Source: CAYUAI01 sp964442745 (GTDB lineage Bacteria; Pseudomonadota; Gammaproteobacteria; S012-40). Taken from it: 36,655 nucleotides of DNA. Below, one piece after another: positions 16,110 to 25,279 of the stretch. Each line of letters begins with the position of its first letter. The stretch's first letter is position 1. The stretch covers positions 1-36,655 of the forward strand of contig CAYUAI010000037.1 in the NCBI GenBank assembly GCA_964442745.1. Direction: 5' to 3'. The notes beneath the pieces are model-generated. The model was not told where the DNA came from. It worked only from the letters and a program-made list of their open reading frames with translations, and made no database searches. Made by a program: the position numbers and the translations under genes.

Positions 16110-16142
16110 AGGGTGGCCGAAACGATGAATAAGGCCTATTTT

Positions 16143-19052
16143 TTATGAGGCGACAATCAAGCGCAACGCATCTAAACGAAAATTAGGCTGGCGAATGCTT
16201 GAATTAAGCGCTTCTTTTAACTCAAGTAACTGAGTGATTTCATGCTCACGCACATTTGCATTCACTTTACTCAGCGCCCGCAATCGGTCCAGCTCAACAT
16301 CAAAACTCTCCCGAATATTTTGCTCTGCCTTACTGATAATTTCTGCTAGTTGTTGCTGTGCAAACGCTTCACCGCCATGTAACATTTTTTTGATTTTTTC
16401 TTGCTGTGATTTTATAAAAGCTTTGATCGATTTTTTATTGACATGAATTCGCTCCACAGCCTCCTCAAGGTCAAAGCTCCCTGTCACATCTTTCAGTGCC
16501 TCATCCAAGGTTAAATGAATGCATGTGGGTGGAAAATACTTAGCGACAGAACGCCCGGCTATCCCCGCACACTCTGCAACAAAAATGACTTCTAATGCTA
16601 AAGTCCCCGATTGAAGCTTATCATGCTTGATAACTGCCACCGCTGCATTGCCATGCTCACTCGTTAAAATAAGATCCATTGCCCCTTGGATCAACGGATG
16701 TTCCCAAGTAATAAATTCCATATTTTCATGAGCTAAGGCTGTCGCTCTATCATATGTGATAGTCGCTCCCTCTTGAGCAAGCCCAGGAAAATGAGAAACC
16801 AACATATGTTGGCTTGGTTTTATCACAAAACTTTGCGCACCGTGTTCCTCATATTCAATACCATACGAATCACACGTTTTCTCAAAAAATTGCTGTAGAC
16901 GCACATCTTGATCAATGTCTGTAATCGATTGTTTGATATGGTCGGCAAGTGTTTTTCGATACGAGTTGTATTCCAATAAACGATCACGCCCTTGCTGCAG
17001 CTCTTGATTTTTTTCCTTTAAAGCCAATTGGACTTGCTGAATGAATGGCTCAATATTGAACTCATCGGTTTCCAACACTATGAGATTAAGCCAGCTTGGC
17101 AATAATCCGTTAAACACTGACTGAGCAGCCGGACAACTGTTTTCAATCGCATTCAGCCCATCATGATAAAAATGAAATAAGATCGACATTAAATTATGAT
17201 CAAAATATGGGACATGAATACATACCGTATGCTGCTGACCAATACGATCTAAACGGCCAATACGTTGCTCTAGTAAATCAGGGCACGGTGGTAAATCAAA
17301 CAAAATTAAATGATGAGAAAATTGAAAATTTCGCCCCTCACTGCCAATTTCAGAGCAAATAAGCATTTGTGCACCGTATTCTGTATCGGCAAAATAAGCC
17401 GCCGCCCGATCCCGATCAATAATCGTCATATGCTCTTGAAAAACGGCACTTCTGACACCATAACGTTCCCTCATGAGCATTTCTAAATCCATTGCCGTTT
17501 GTGAATCGACACAAATTAATAATACTTTTTCTCGCTTTAGTTCTTTTAATTTCCCCCCCAACCAAGCAATGCGACTATCAACTTCCCACCAAGATTTAAC
17601 AAAATTCCTTGTTGCTTGCTGTTCTCGATAAAATAATTCTGGCGCGATAAATAAAACATTCACTTCATCATGGCTATCATTTATATCGCTATCTGATAAT
17701 AGTTGCTGGTATTCTTGAGGCAACGCCAAACAATAGGGTATAAGCTGACGCTTTGAAAAATTTTTAATCACATTACGCGTATTTCTAAATAAAACTCGAC
17801 TAGTACCATGTCGATCCACTAATTCATTAATCAGCATTTCGCGATAGCTATTGACAATGACATCGACTTGCATTTCATTAGGACAATTAATTCGTTCTAG
17901 ATCAATTTTTTTATTGGCAATCTGCTCTAATCGATTCATATCCTGAGAAGAAAAATTAGGCTTAGTGAATAACGCGTCAATGACATCCGCCGCCTGATAA
18001 TATTGGCTTTCTTGCTGACAAAATGCTTCAAAACTATAAAATCGATGTGGGTCCAACAACTTCAGACGTGCAAAATGGCTCTCTCTGCCGAGCTGCTCAG
18101 GTGTCGCTGTTAACAATAAGATACCAGCGGTCAGCTCAGCTAACTTTTCAATCAAACCATATTCTTTACTCACCTGTTGCATTGACCATTGCAGATGATG
18201 CGCCTCATCCACGATTAACAAATCCCATTGTGCATTGATTATTTGCGTATAACGCACTTCGTTCTCAACGAGAAAATCTAAGCTGCATAACACTAGTTGC
18301 TCAGAAAAAAAAGGATTCTGACTATCATGCTCTTCTATCGCAAGGCATCGATCTTCATCAAAAATACTAAAATGCAAATTAAATTTCCGGAGCAACTCGA
18401 CTAACCACTGATGCAATAGTGATTCCGGCACGATAATCAATACACGTTGTGCCGCTTCAATTTGTAATTGATAATGCAAAATCATGCAGGCTTCAATTGT
18501 CTTACCTAAACCAACCTCATCGGCTAACAAAACTCTGGGAGCAATTCGGCTAGCCACTTCTTGTGCAATATATAATTGATGAGGAATCAGATCGACACGA
18601 GGACCCACAAGCCCTCGCACTGAGGAAAGTTGAAATTCATAGTTATTGTTTAATAACTCGAAACGCAATTCAAACAATTTTTCTGAATCAATTTGCCCAG
18701 TAAACAAACGCTCTTGAGGTCGATTCAATTGAATAAAATTGCTTAACTCACCTTCATGCAAGGAAGCTATTGCACCATCCTCTTGAGTCCCTCGGTAAGT
18801 TAACAAGTCATCTTCTTCAGCAACGGTGTCTACCGTTAATTTCCAAGCTTCATGACTTTCAATAACATCGCCATGTGAAAACCTGACACGAGTTAGCGGT
18901 GCACTATCCTTCGCATAAATTCTTGTTTCACCATTCGCTAAAAAAACCAGTGTGACTGTTCTAAAGTCCGAGGCTAAAACCGTACCCAACCCCAATTGTA
19001 ATTCTGTATCACAAACCCAGCGCTGCCCAGGAATAAAATCTTGCACAATCAT
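16143..19052 (-). CDS. rapA: RNA polymerase-associated protein RapA (SWI2/SNF2 ATPase)
   Basis: This 969-residue ATPase, practically the same length as E. coli RapA, binds RNA polymerase and helps recycle it after transcription. The N-terminal Tudor-like domains start with FIPGQRWVCDTELQLGLGTV. Motif I is LLADEVGLGKT (175-185) and motif II is DEAH at 282-285 (IVDEAHHLQW), with TATPEQLG as motif III. The second RecA lobe has LICSEIGSEGRNFQFSHHLILFDLP and EQRIGRLDRIGQ, the SNF2 motifs V and VI. A long helical RapA C-terminal region follows. AAGGA a few bases before the ATG at 19052 supports the start. The gene stands alone, with a 630-base gap upstream. Confidence 0.96.
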   Translation of the reverse strand: MIVQDFIPGQRWVCDTELQLGLGTVLASDFRTVTLVFLANGETRIYAKDSAPLTRVRFSHGDVIESHEAWKLTVDTVAEEDDLLTYRGTQEDGAIASLHEGELSNFIQLNRPQERLFTGQIDSEKLFELRFELLNNNYEFQLSSVRGLVGPRVDLIPHQLYIAQEVASRIAPRVLLADEVGLGKTIEACMILHYQLQIEAAQRVLIIVPESLLHQWLVELLRKFNLHFSIFDEDRCLAIEEHDSQNPFFSEQLVLCSLDFLVENEVRYTQIINAQWDLLIVDEAHHLQWSMQQVSKEYGLIEKLAELTAGILLLTATPEQLGRESHFARLKLLDPHRFYSFEAFCQQESQYYQAADVIDALFTKPNFSSQDMNRLEQIANKKIDLERINCPNEMQVDVIVNSYREMLINELVDRHGTSRVLFRNTRNVIKNFSKRQLIPYCLALPQEYQQLLSDSDINDSHDEVNVLFIAPELFYREQQATRNFVKSWWEVDSRIAWLGGKLKELKREKVLLICVDSQTAMDLEMLMRERYGVRSAVFQEHMTIIDRDRAAAYFADTEYGAQMLICSEIGSEGRNFQFSHHLILFDLPPCPDLLEQRIGRLDRIGQQHTVCIHVPYFDHNLMSILFHFYHDGLNAIENSCPAAQSVFNGLLPSWLNLIVLETDEFNIEPFIQQVQLALKEKNQELQQGRDRLLEYNSYRKTLADHIKQSITDIDQDVRLQQFFEKTCDSYGIEYEEHGAQSFVIKPSQHMLVSHFPGLAQEGATITYDRATALAHENMEFITWEHPLIQGAMDLILTSEHGNAAVAVIKHDKLQSGTLALEVIFVAECAGIAGRSVAKYFPPTCIHLTLDEALKDVTGSFDLEEAVERIHVNKKSIKAFIKSQQEKIKKMLHGGEAFAQQQLAEIISKAEQNIRESFDVELDRLRALSKVNANVREHEITQLLELKEALNSSIRQPNFRLDALRLIVAS

Positions 19053-19682
19053 TTTTTCCTTATCAAAAACTATTTATTTTAACGTGAATTTAAACACATT
19101 CATTTACCCCAAAACATCCAACTCACTGATAGAAAATATACTACCTTGGCTCTGTGTCGATCATACGCACAGCACTGGCATTGAACAGCCTACCATTTTA
19201 CCTAGCATGATCCCGAAGGGATTTTCCTTCAGTCGGTTATATCACGAGTATGACGCTCACACACAAAACTCACTGTAAAATAATTTTTTTAAATTTTACA
19301 CATACTTATGAGCAAAATATAGGCTGCAATGCGAACTCAGAGAACCACTAACATGTGACAGGACGAAAAACAGCCAATCACTTGGCGCTCACATGCTCCG
19401 ACCAGCGATTGATTATAAACCGACATTGGGCAGCATAACCTTTAAGAATCGCAAAGAGAATTGATTTCACCAGTTTTTTCTAAAGGAGGCAATAATTGAT
19501 TGTATTGCCAACTAAAGAAGAATTTCTGACGAAAGTAAGATGGTGGGAAATAAGCCGTTTACGGATATGATTAAAAGCGCAAATAAGGTCGCACCATTAC
19601 CCTCAATCAACAGGGTGTATCCAATCAGTTACGTCGATTGGATGTATACAACATTATCATGATGTAAATGCAAAAAAGATTT
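19053..19682. other. intergenic region upstream of rapA
   Basis: About 630 bases lie between rapA and the Sel1-repeat gene. The rapA promoter must be here, but I cannot fix it. On the plus strand AAAGGAGG at 19483-19489 is a strong ribosome-binding-like sequence before a TTG at 19496. That frame ends after 24 codons, and a second frame of 40 codons (from the ATG at 19540) overlaps it one register away. This could be the frameshifted remnant of a small gene or chance. No other feature is visible. Confidence 0.4.
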
Positions 19683-20483
19683 TCAATCCCAACGCCAAGG
19701 AATCCCTTGTTGATAGAACTCTAAGCGCTGAGTAAATTTTACGGCCCGCTCTTCATCATTCACTGGACTGTTTATTAATAATCCAAGGGCTTTTTCTTGA
19801 ACTTTGGTTGCTTCTTCAAAACGGCCAATCTCAGCATATATGGCTGCCAACGTGTCGAGCACCCCAGGGTTATGCTCATTTTCTTTTAAGATTGGCTCAA
19901 TTAAGAGCAATGCACGCCCTCCGTCTCGAAGCTCATCCTCTGGCGCCGTGGCTAATAACCAGGCTAAGTTTTGTTGGCCTTGTAAATAACCATGCGTCAT
20001 CGCACGTTCAAACCATTTGAGCGCCTCACGAAAGTCCCTCATCACACCAACACCATTGGCATACATATGACCAAGTTTGTCTTCGGCCGGCCCGTGCTCT
20101 TGCAAGGCGGCAAGCTGAAACCAGTACGCGGCTATTTTTGTATCCTGTGCCACGGTATCCCCAAATTCATACAACGAACCCACAGCGCTTTGTGCTTCTG
20201 CATAACCTAACATCGCACTGGTATGTAACCAATACGAAGCTCTCTCCAGGTCTTCTTCCACAATATACCCAATTCGATACATCATACCCAACAGAAATTG
20301 TGCTTCTGGAAAACCATCCTCAGCATCTTTCACAATTTCATAATAACGCGACTGAAAAGGGAGAGATTTATCTTTTTGCTTGAGAGAGGAAATAGCTGAC
20401 GCCTGACAAGACATTGCAAATAAAATACCCAATATAATTAGGCGGCAAATAGGCATTGATATACTTAAAGGTAAGATTTTCAT
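19683..20483 (-). CDS. secreted Sel1-like repeat protein
   Basis: This 266-residue protein has an N-terminal signal peptide (hydrophobic core about 10-25, ending SCQASA). Sel1-like/TPR repeats of about 36 residues run from about 55 to 175, shown by EAQFLLGMMYRIGYIVEEDLERASYWLHTSA, AEAQSAVGSLYEFGD, AEDKLGHMYANGVGVMRDFREALKWFERA and QGQQNLAWLLATAPE. A TPR-like helical end (LDTLAAIYAEIGRFEEATKVQEKAL) follows. Such solenoids are protein-interaction scaffolds in the periplasm, and the partner is unknown. The Shine-Dalgarno is weak. It is read toward rapA, and the copper-oxidase pair lies upstream of it in the same direction across a 280-base gap. Confidence 0.85.
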   Translation of the reverse strand: MKILPLSISMPICRLIILGILFAMSCQASAISSLKQKDKSLPFQSRYYEIVKDAEDGFPEAQFLLGMMYRIGYIVEEDLERASYWLHTSAMLGYAEAQSAVGSLYEFGDTVAQDTKIAAYWFQLAALQEHGPAEDKLGHMYANGVGVMRDFREALKWFERAMTHGYLQGQQNLAWLLATAPEDELRDGGRALLLIEPILKENEHNPGVLDTLAAIYAEIGRFEEATKVQEKALGLLINSPVNDEERAVKFTQRLEFYQQGIPWRWD

Positions 20484-20765
20484 ATTATTATTCTTTTGGA
20501 GTTTTAGTCGCAGAATTGATAGCCAACCCTGACTGATTTATTTTTGTTCTACCTGTCACTATAGATCAGGCTAATTTTCGTGTCAAATTTGATCAATCAG
20601 GGATGGTGGACAGGAAATACTATATTGGCAAACCTACTCGGCTTTAGTGATGAGCAAGAATAAGCAACCTGTCATTTATTTTTACAACGAATTTACTAGC
20701 AGTAAATCTACGGATAAGCAATATCCAGCAGACAAGGAGTTTCCCAAATTTAGGTCAATAATTTT

Positions 20766-22043
20766 CTATTGTGAAGTTATTTGGGTTTGTGCTGTTCCGA
20801 TCACAGCGATATCTCGAATGTTGAAATAATCCACCGTTGCCTCATAAATACCCGACTCAGGCAGAATCAATAAAATATCATAGCGCTCACCGGCGGCGAC
20901 CTTCCAAGCAGTCACCGAAATAGTTTCTACCAACGGCCGGCCATCAGATGCAATCACACTAAATGATAAACCGCCAAACTGAATAAGCGCAGGTAAGTAA
21001 CCAATATTCACGCCGCGCACTAAAATGGTTTCACCCGGCACCCCAGAAATCGCCGTGGTGACATCATCCAGCAACAGGTCACCATCCCGACCATTTATCA
21101 TAAAATAATCTGGCCGATATCTTGCCATCTGAGGCCCGCTAACCATAAAGCTATGCCAGCGACTATCCATGGTATGTAAATGCCATACGTACTCCCTATC
21201 AAACTCGGGACCATTAAGCCAAGCTGTCTTGTTATTCCCATCCGCAGAACGAACGATCACGGTTCCCGCCATCCCCATCTCCATGTGCAACACCGTATCC
21301 ACATGACAATGGTACATGTATGTCCCCGCATGTGGAGCAATAAAATTATAAATATAGGTTGGTCCCAGACTAGTGTAATCAGCCACCCGCCCAAAGCCAT
21401 TCATCGGAGCCATCATCGCCACAAACCCCGATGTCAAAGGCACCCCATCATTGGCCATATCAACATCCAATCCGTGAAAATGGATGGTATGTGGCATCAT
21501 GGAATTTAAGGTAATCGCCACCTCGGCCCCCTCCACCACTTCAATCACTGGGCCAGGAGCAACACGATCATCATTGAACCCATTGCCAAATCCCCAAGCC
21601 GGTATCACTTGACCATCGGCCATGGTTTGAGACACCATCATATTCGCCGTTAATACGGCCATTGAATCCACAACACTAAAAGTACGTGCATCGCCTAATC
21701 CAGGAGCAATACCAGGACTTGCGGTTGGTCCTGCTCCGGGCGTTCCTGCTCCAGGCATTGGCATTGTCGGTGTGCCCGTTGATGGAGGCACCGTCATGCG
21801 CATTTGTGCGCCGGCGCTACTTTCACTTGCTTCTTTACCAGTGGGTAAAGATTCCGTTGTTTTCCTCGTGTTGTGGCTTGCCGAATTACTCTCACAACCC
21901 GCAACAACGCCAACCAACGCCGCCAACACACCCGCTCGGTATGCCAGCGGTAACTCATGCTCATCGCTATTATCGGAATCCGTAAAACCTTGCTCATCAT
22001 TCAGTATTAATCGACTTTCAGAGGAAACACTATCATTTTTCAT
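20766..22043 (-). CDS. multicopper oxidase-like protein, subunit with type-1 copper motif
   Basis: I place the start at the ATG ending at 22043, seven bases after AGGAG; this gives 425 residues, and the upstream in-frame codons lack such support. An acidic N-terminus is followed by a hydrophobic stretch ending VVAGC (Cys50), a possible lipobox, and a Pro/Gly/Met-rich linker to about 120. The first cupredoxin domain carries HTIHFHG (His185, 188, 190) and YHCHVDTVLHMEMGM (His245, Cys246, His247, His253, Met258), that is type-1 copper ligands plus trinuclear-type histidines. The second cupredoxin domain has no such motif. The upstream gene, 16 bases away, encodes a protein with a complementary set of motifs, so the two probably form one enzyme acting outside the inner membrane. 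The substrate is unknown. Confidence 0.85.
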   Translation of the reverse strand: MKNDSVSSESRLILNDEQGFTDSDNSDEHELPLAYRAGVLAALVGVVAGCESNSASHNTRKTTESLPTGKEASESSAGAQMRMTVPPSTGTPTMPMPGAGTPGAGPTASPGIAPGLGDARTFSVVDSMAVLTANMMVSQTMADGQVIPAWGFGNGFNDDRVAPGPVIEVVEGAEVAITLNSMMPHTIHFHGLDVDMANDGVPLTSGFVAMMAPMNGFGRVADYTSLGPTYIYNFIAPHAGTYMYHCHVDTVLHMEMGMAGTVIVRSADGNNKTAWLNGPEFDREYVWHLHTMDSRWHSFMVSGPQMARYRPDYFMINGRDGDLLLDDVTTAISGVPGETILVRGVNIGYLPALIQFGGLSFSVIASDGRPLVETISVTAWKVAAGERYDILLILPESGIYEATVDYFNIRDIAVIGTAQTQITSQ

Positions 22044-22059
22044 TGCCATGCTCCTAAGG

Positions 22060-23004
22060 CTATGCGGTTGCATTCATAACTAACAAACCGCCATTGGCAT
22101 ACACGCCATTAGCTGTAACACCCGGCAAGTAATGGGTATGCAAAGGATAAGTACCCGTTTGTGCCACAGGTAAAATCACATCGACACACTCCCTTACATT
22201 AACGGGTACGGTATCCTTTTCAATGATACGAGTTTCTTCCATACGGTTACGAGAGATTACATTGACGTGATAACCATGAAAATGCATCGGATATTGGATT
22301 TGCCCAGCATTAATCAAGCGAATCGCCACCTCTTCGCCTAACACCATTTCCATCAATGTCGATGGGTCGTCTTTTGTTTGAGGATAACTAAAACCATTAA
22401 CAAAAAAATAATTCGGTTCATAGTTCGCCATATCATAAGTTAAACCGGCAGCTATCGCTTCGTTCAAGCGCGTATCTATCTCAGACAAAACCAAGGTATA
22501 TTGTCGATCAAAGCGCGGTCCCTGCGAAGTCAAACGATCATTTGACCCTGGCGGCATAACAATGAGTGGTCCGTATAAACCCATCGCTTGACCAATACCT
22601 CGCGTATAACTGTCTGTGAAATAATAACTGCCGGCGCGTCTGGCAACAACTCGATAAGCTTCTGTGGCACCGGGTGCCACCGCCACTGATTGGCTTAAAA
22701 TTCCTGGTACCACCAGATTAATGGGCTGAGACAAATTATTGGTCAAATTAATATTTAAGACATCCCCCTCCTGAACAACATAGCTAACAGGTAATTTGCC
22801 TAATGGATTAGCCGCTAAATCAATAAATTGCCACATTGTGGTCGTCGCCCCATTCACTAAATCGAAAGTGACTTGCTCCACACTCATATCGATCGGAATC
22901 ACGGCGGCTTCAGCACTCGGCGGATAAGACAAGGTTAACAATCCAGATGACGAAAATAACGCCCCTCCCACAAATCCTGCTTTTATAAATTCCCTTCGCT
23001 TCAT
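22060..23004 (-). CDS. multicopper oxidase-like protein, subunit without type-1 copper cysteine
   Basis: The ATG at 23004 follows GGGAGGGG with good spacing and gives 314 residues; the frame continues a few codons upstream to a TTG. The N-terminus MKRREFIKAGFVGGALF is a twin-arginine-type signal (Arg3-Arg4), suggesting folded, cofactor-loaded export. Two cupredoxin domains follow. In the first, the places where multicopper oxidases have HxH read INLVVPG and YYFTDSY, so the ligands are lost. In the second, YPMHFHG (His241, 243) and YPLHTHYLPG (His289, 291) keep two HxH pairs, but the first His of HxxHxH is Tyr and the Cys of HCH is Thr, so no type-1 site is possible. It is the first gene of a two-gene operon. 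Confidence 0.85.
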   Translation of the reverse strand: MKRREFIKAGFVGGALFSSSGLLTLSYPPSAEAAVIPIDMSVEQVTFDLVNGATTTMWQFIDLAANPLGKLPVSYVVQEGDVLNINLTNNLSQPINLVVPGILSQSVAVAPGATEAYRVVARRAGSYYFTDSYTRGIGQAMGLYGPLIVMPPGSNDRLTSQGPRFDRQYTLVLSEIDTRLNEAIAAGLTYDMANYEPNYFFVNGFSYPQTKDDPSTLMEMVLGEEVAIRLINAGQIQYPMHFHGYHVNVISRNRMEETRIIEKDTVPVNVRECVDVILPVAQTGTYPLHTHYLPGVTANGVYANGGLLVMNATA

Positions 23005-23584
23005 GATGTCCCCTCCCCCCAATTAACTCAAAGTTCCACCAAGTCGATGACCACTTATTCAGGAAAAATTGCTTTAATTGATTTGTTATATTGATTTTAA
23101 TTCAGATAAAACGCTTATGTTTTTAGCACCACACCGTGCTTTACCTACACTTAGCCCGAATACCGGGAACTACAGTGAACCCAGATGGCCTTCAATAATC
23201 CGCAGTTATGATTCATGCGTGAAACTCAGGGTTATATTTTTTGAATTAATTATCTTGATAACATACATGCTACGCCAACATCTCGCTTTGTCATAATGAT
23301 AATCAGTACAGCAATGACAATCAGTCGATGTAGAAAAAATGAATGCATATTTTTATATTTTAGTGTAGCCTTTATAGAATAACGGCAAATTTATATCGAC
23401 ACAAGCAAAAGCCACGATAAAATACTTGGCCAACCAGCGAAAAATTTTATACCTACTTTAAGCTATACCCACCCACAAGTAAGCAATGTCGTACTGAACA
23501 CCTTCCATCCTAAACGAGCAAGCGATCATTTTGTACTGCAAGCCAAATCTAAGTTCATCGATACTAAACTTTTACACCAACAAT
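23005..23584. other. intergenic region upstream of the copper oxidase pair
   Basis: About 580 AT-rich bases lie between the HAD-like gene and the oxidase operon. The promoter of the oxidase pair should be here, but no clear -35/-10 or metal-regulator palindrome stands out. A 72-codon frame at 23078-23296 has no ribosome binding site and I do not call it. Confidence 0.45.
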
Positions 23585-24433
23585 CTATTCCAGCCAATCC
23601 AACACTTCCGGCAAAAAATGAACCGTTCCCTCGATAACACCCGCACAATCATTACTATTCATTTCGAATAAACAACCGTCTGCGACATACCGTTTATCTA
23701 AAGCACCAATCAATCCTAACCTGCGTTCGACTTCTACACACAGCTCAGACGCTGTATTCTTGCCAAGAATAACTTGCAGACCACTGGTGAGTACCGCTAA
23801 ATCATTACCACTATCTCCCGCATATACCACCCGCTCCTCCACAATATTTGTAAGTTTCATCAAGTAGTCTACGGCGTTCCGTCGAGTGGCACCGGCCGGC
23901 ACAATATCTAACAAACCTAAATCGAGAATACGGTCAATACTCCACATGACACTCACTTGAATATTATATGTTGTAAAACGCAATATTATTTCGTTAATTA
24001 ACTTATAGTGATCAATATGCGGGTGTACATAGTAACTAAGCTTATAGTTATTTTGTTTTTCAGGTTCTTGCAATCTGATTTGCTGATAATCAGCTAACAG
24101 TGTGATTAATTCCAATCTTGACCGACCACCCCAATCATTTTTAAACTCATCAACCCATTGTGGTATCAATCGCCACTCTCGATCCTTCACCTCATATAAA
24201 GTCGAGGCAACATCACTCATTGCATAATCTGGCACAGGGATGTTGAACTGCTGAATTGCTTGCTTCATTAACGGCAAATTTATTCCGCCAGCATAAACCA
24301 GAATGATTTCTGGACGGCCTGCTAATCTATGCAATAACTGAATTGATTTTGATGTTTCAAGGACAACATGGTTTGACAAAATGGCATGATCCAAACTACA
24401 ACACAAGAGAATCTTCTTGATCACGATAATCAT
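23585..24433 (-). CDS. HAD-family protein of the sucrose-phosphatase type with degenerate catalytic motif
   Basis: This 282-residue protein resembles the sucrose-6-phosphate phosphatase-like HAD (Cof-type cap) family. The start of motif I, normally xDxDxT, reads CCSLDHAIL, so the nucleophilic first Asp is Ser13 while the second (Asp15) is kept. Motif II, normally YATGR, reads VYAGGI (about 47-51). The motif III lysine region is PAGATRRNAV (about 179-187), with Arg in place of Lys. Motif IV, VYAGDSGNDLAVL (203-215), is intact. It therefore looks like a binding or regulatory pseudo-phosphatase, or a domain comparable to the inactive HAD domain of sucrose-phosphate synthases. No sugar-synthase gene is adjacent. 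The ATG at 24433 directly follows AAGG; a GTG at 24424 is better spaced and may be the true start. Confidence 0.75.
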   Translation of the reverse strand: MIIVIKKILLCCSLDHAILSNHVVLETSKSIQLLHRLAGRPEIILVYAGGINLPLMKQAIQQFNIPVPDYAMSDVASTLYEVKDREWRLIPQWVDEFKNDWGGRSRLELITLLADYQQIRLQEPEKQNNYKLSYYVHPHIDHYKLINEIILRFTTYNIQVSVMWSIDRILDLGLLDIVPAGATRRNAVDYLMKLTNIVEERVVYAGDSGNDLAVLTSGLQVILGKNTASELCVEVERRLGLIGALDKRYVADGCLFEMNSNDCAGVIEGTVHFLPEVLDWLE

Positions 24434-24670
24434 CCTTAATCATTCAAGCTTAAGCGCCTAATTATGGCTCAAAAAACTTGATTATTGTAAAAACAAATTA
24501 TCACTTTACAGATAATAAAATTACTGCCTAAACACAGATATTTTTGTGTAAAAACAACTAGGCAACGGCTAATGTGCTAAGAAAAGTGAAATCTGACAAA
24601 TTTAAACTGTTGTAATTATACTCCGCCCGGCCATAAACTCTCATCTTTACATCCCATATTTAGGCGACCG

Positions 24671-24943
24671 TTGACCGGTCTTCCATCGCAAAATCCTCAA
24701 AATAGCAGAACGGTCAAATCTAACCGACTGCAATTTTTCCACAACCCTGGAATCCATATTGAGCCTATTGAATTATCCTTAAAGAACCATGCAGACAGTA
24801 TAATTATAGCATTAAAGTCCATTTATGATTTGAGGTCACAACAAAATGCATTTGAATTAACTGAATTTTTTTATTTTATTGGCTTTTTGCGCCAACAAGT
24901 GCAACGTCACAATAAAACCACAAATCAAAATATGGGAAATTAA
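24671..24943 (+). CDS. possible small protein, 90 codons, unrecognised
   Basis: A plus-strand frame starting at TTG 24671 runs 90 codons to TAA. Its composition from about residue 25 onward (a stretch with IEPIELSLKNHADSIIIALK and then an aromatic-rich helix FELTEFFYFIGFLRQQV) looks like real protein, but there is no in-frame ATG near the beginning and no good ribosome binding site. A terminator-like hairpin lies about 110 bases downstream on the same strand. It may be a small gene, a fragment of one, or chance. I recognise no family. Confidence 0.3.
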   Translation: MTGLPSQNPQNSRTVKSNRLQFFHNPGIHIEPIELSLKNHADSIIIALKSIYDLRSQQNAFELTEFFYFIGFLRQQVQRHNKTTNQNMGN

Positions 24944-25055
24944 TAGGCCATCGTTATTATTTGTACCCAATACAGTTGATTAGTGTATACCGAGTTACAC
25001 TAAGTTTCGTGACAATATCATTTCATTTAGGAGAGTTATTAAATATTTTAGCCAT

Positions 25056-25085
25056 AAAAAAAACCCGCATTGCGCGGGCTTTTTG
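25056..25085 (-). terminator. Rho-independent terminator (probably ffh, possibly bidirectional)
   Basis: A GC-rich stem (CCCGC / GCGGG with a five-base loop) is flanked by eight A's on the left and five T's on the right of the plus strand. On the minus strand the stem is thus followed by eight T's, an excellent intrinsic terminator about 195 bases past the ffh stop. On the plus strand the shorter T-run could end a transcript of the 24671-24943 frame. Confidence 0.8.
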
Positions 25086-25279
25086 ACAGAGAGGTAAAAA
25101 TCAGCTAATTATTCTAAGTATTATTTGCCTTATTATTCTAATTATTTTTTACCCCGAACCCCCCAACCACTCCCTCAATTAAAATTTCATGTTGCTGAAT
25201 GGCTATGGTCACTATTACACCAGACATTCTTTAAATTGCACTGAAGCACACACAAAAATAATGGACCAGGTAACACCGA

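Larger units (their letters stand above)
24434..25279. other. intergenic region between HAD-like gene and ffh
   Basis: About 850 bases lie between two minus-strand genes. They hold a possible 90-codon plus-strand frame (24671-24943) and a clear hairpin with T-runs (25056-25085), listed separately. A short inverted repeat, GACCG-TTGAC-CGGTC, lies at 24666-24680, at the start of that frame. The rest, including the AT-rich stretch at 25090-25150, shows nothing I can name. Confidence 0.45.

Noticed and set aside
19210..19222. ATCCC-GAA-GGGAT hairpin with T's in the gap upstream of rapA
   Set aside because: Only five pairs with a three-base loop and a short T-run, and no gene ends there.
20692..20706. 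TTTACT-AGC-AGTAAA hairpin after the copper oxidase pair as a terminator
   Set aside because: The stem is AT-rich with no GC core or following T-run, so it is unlikely to terminate transcription.
23078..23296. 72-codon plus-strand frame in the gap upstream of the copper oxidase pair
   Set aside because: No ribosome binding site and no recognisable feature; it fits chance in a 580-base gap.
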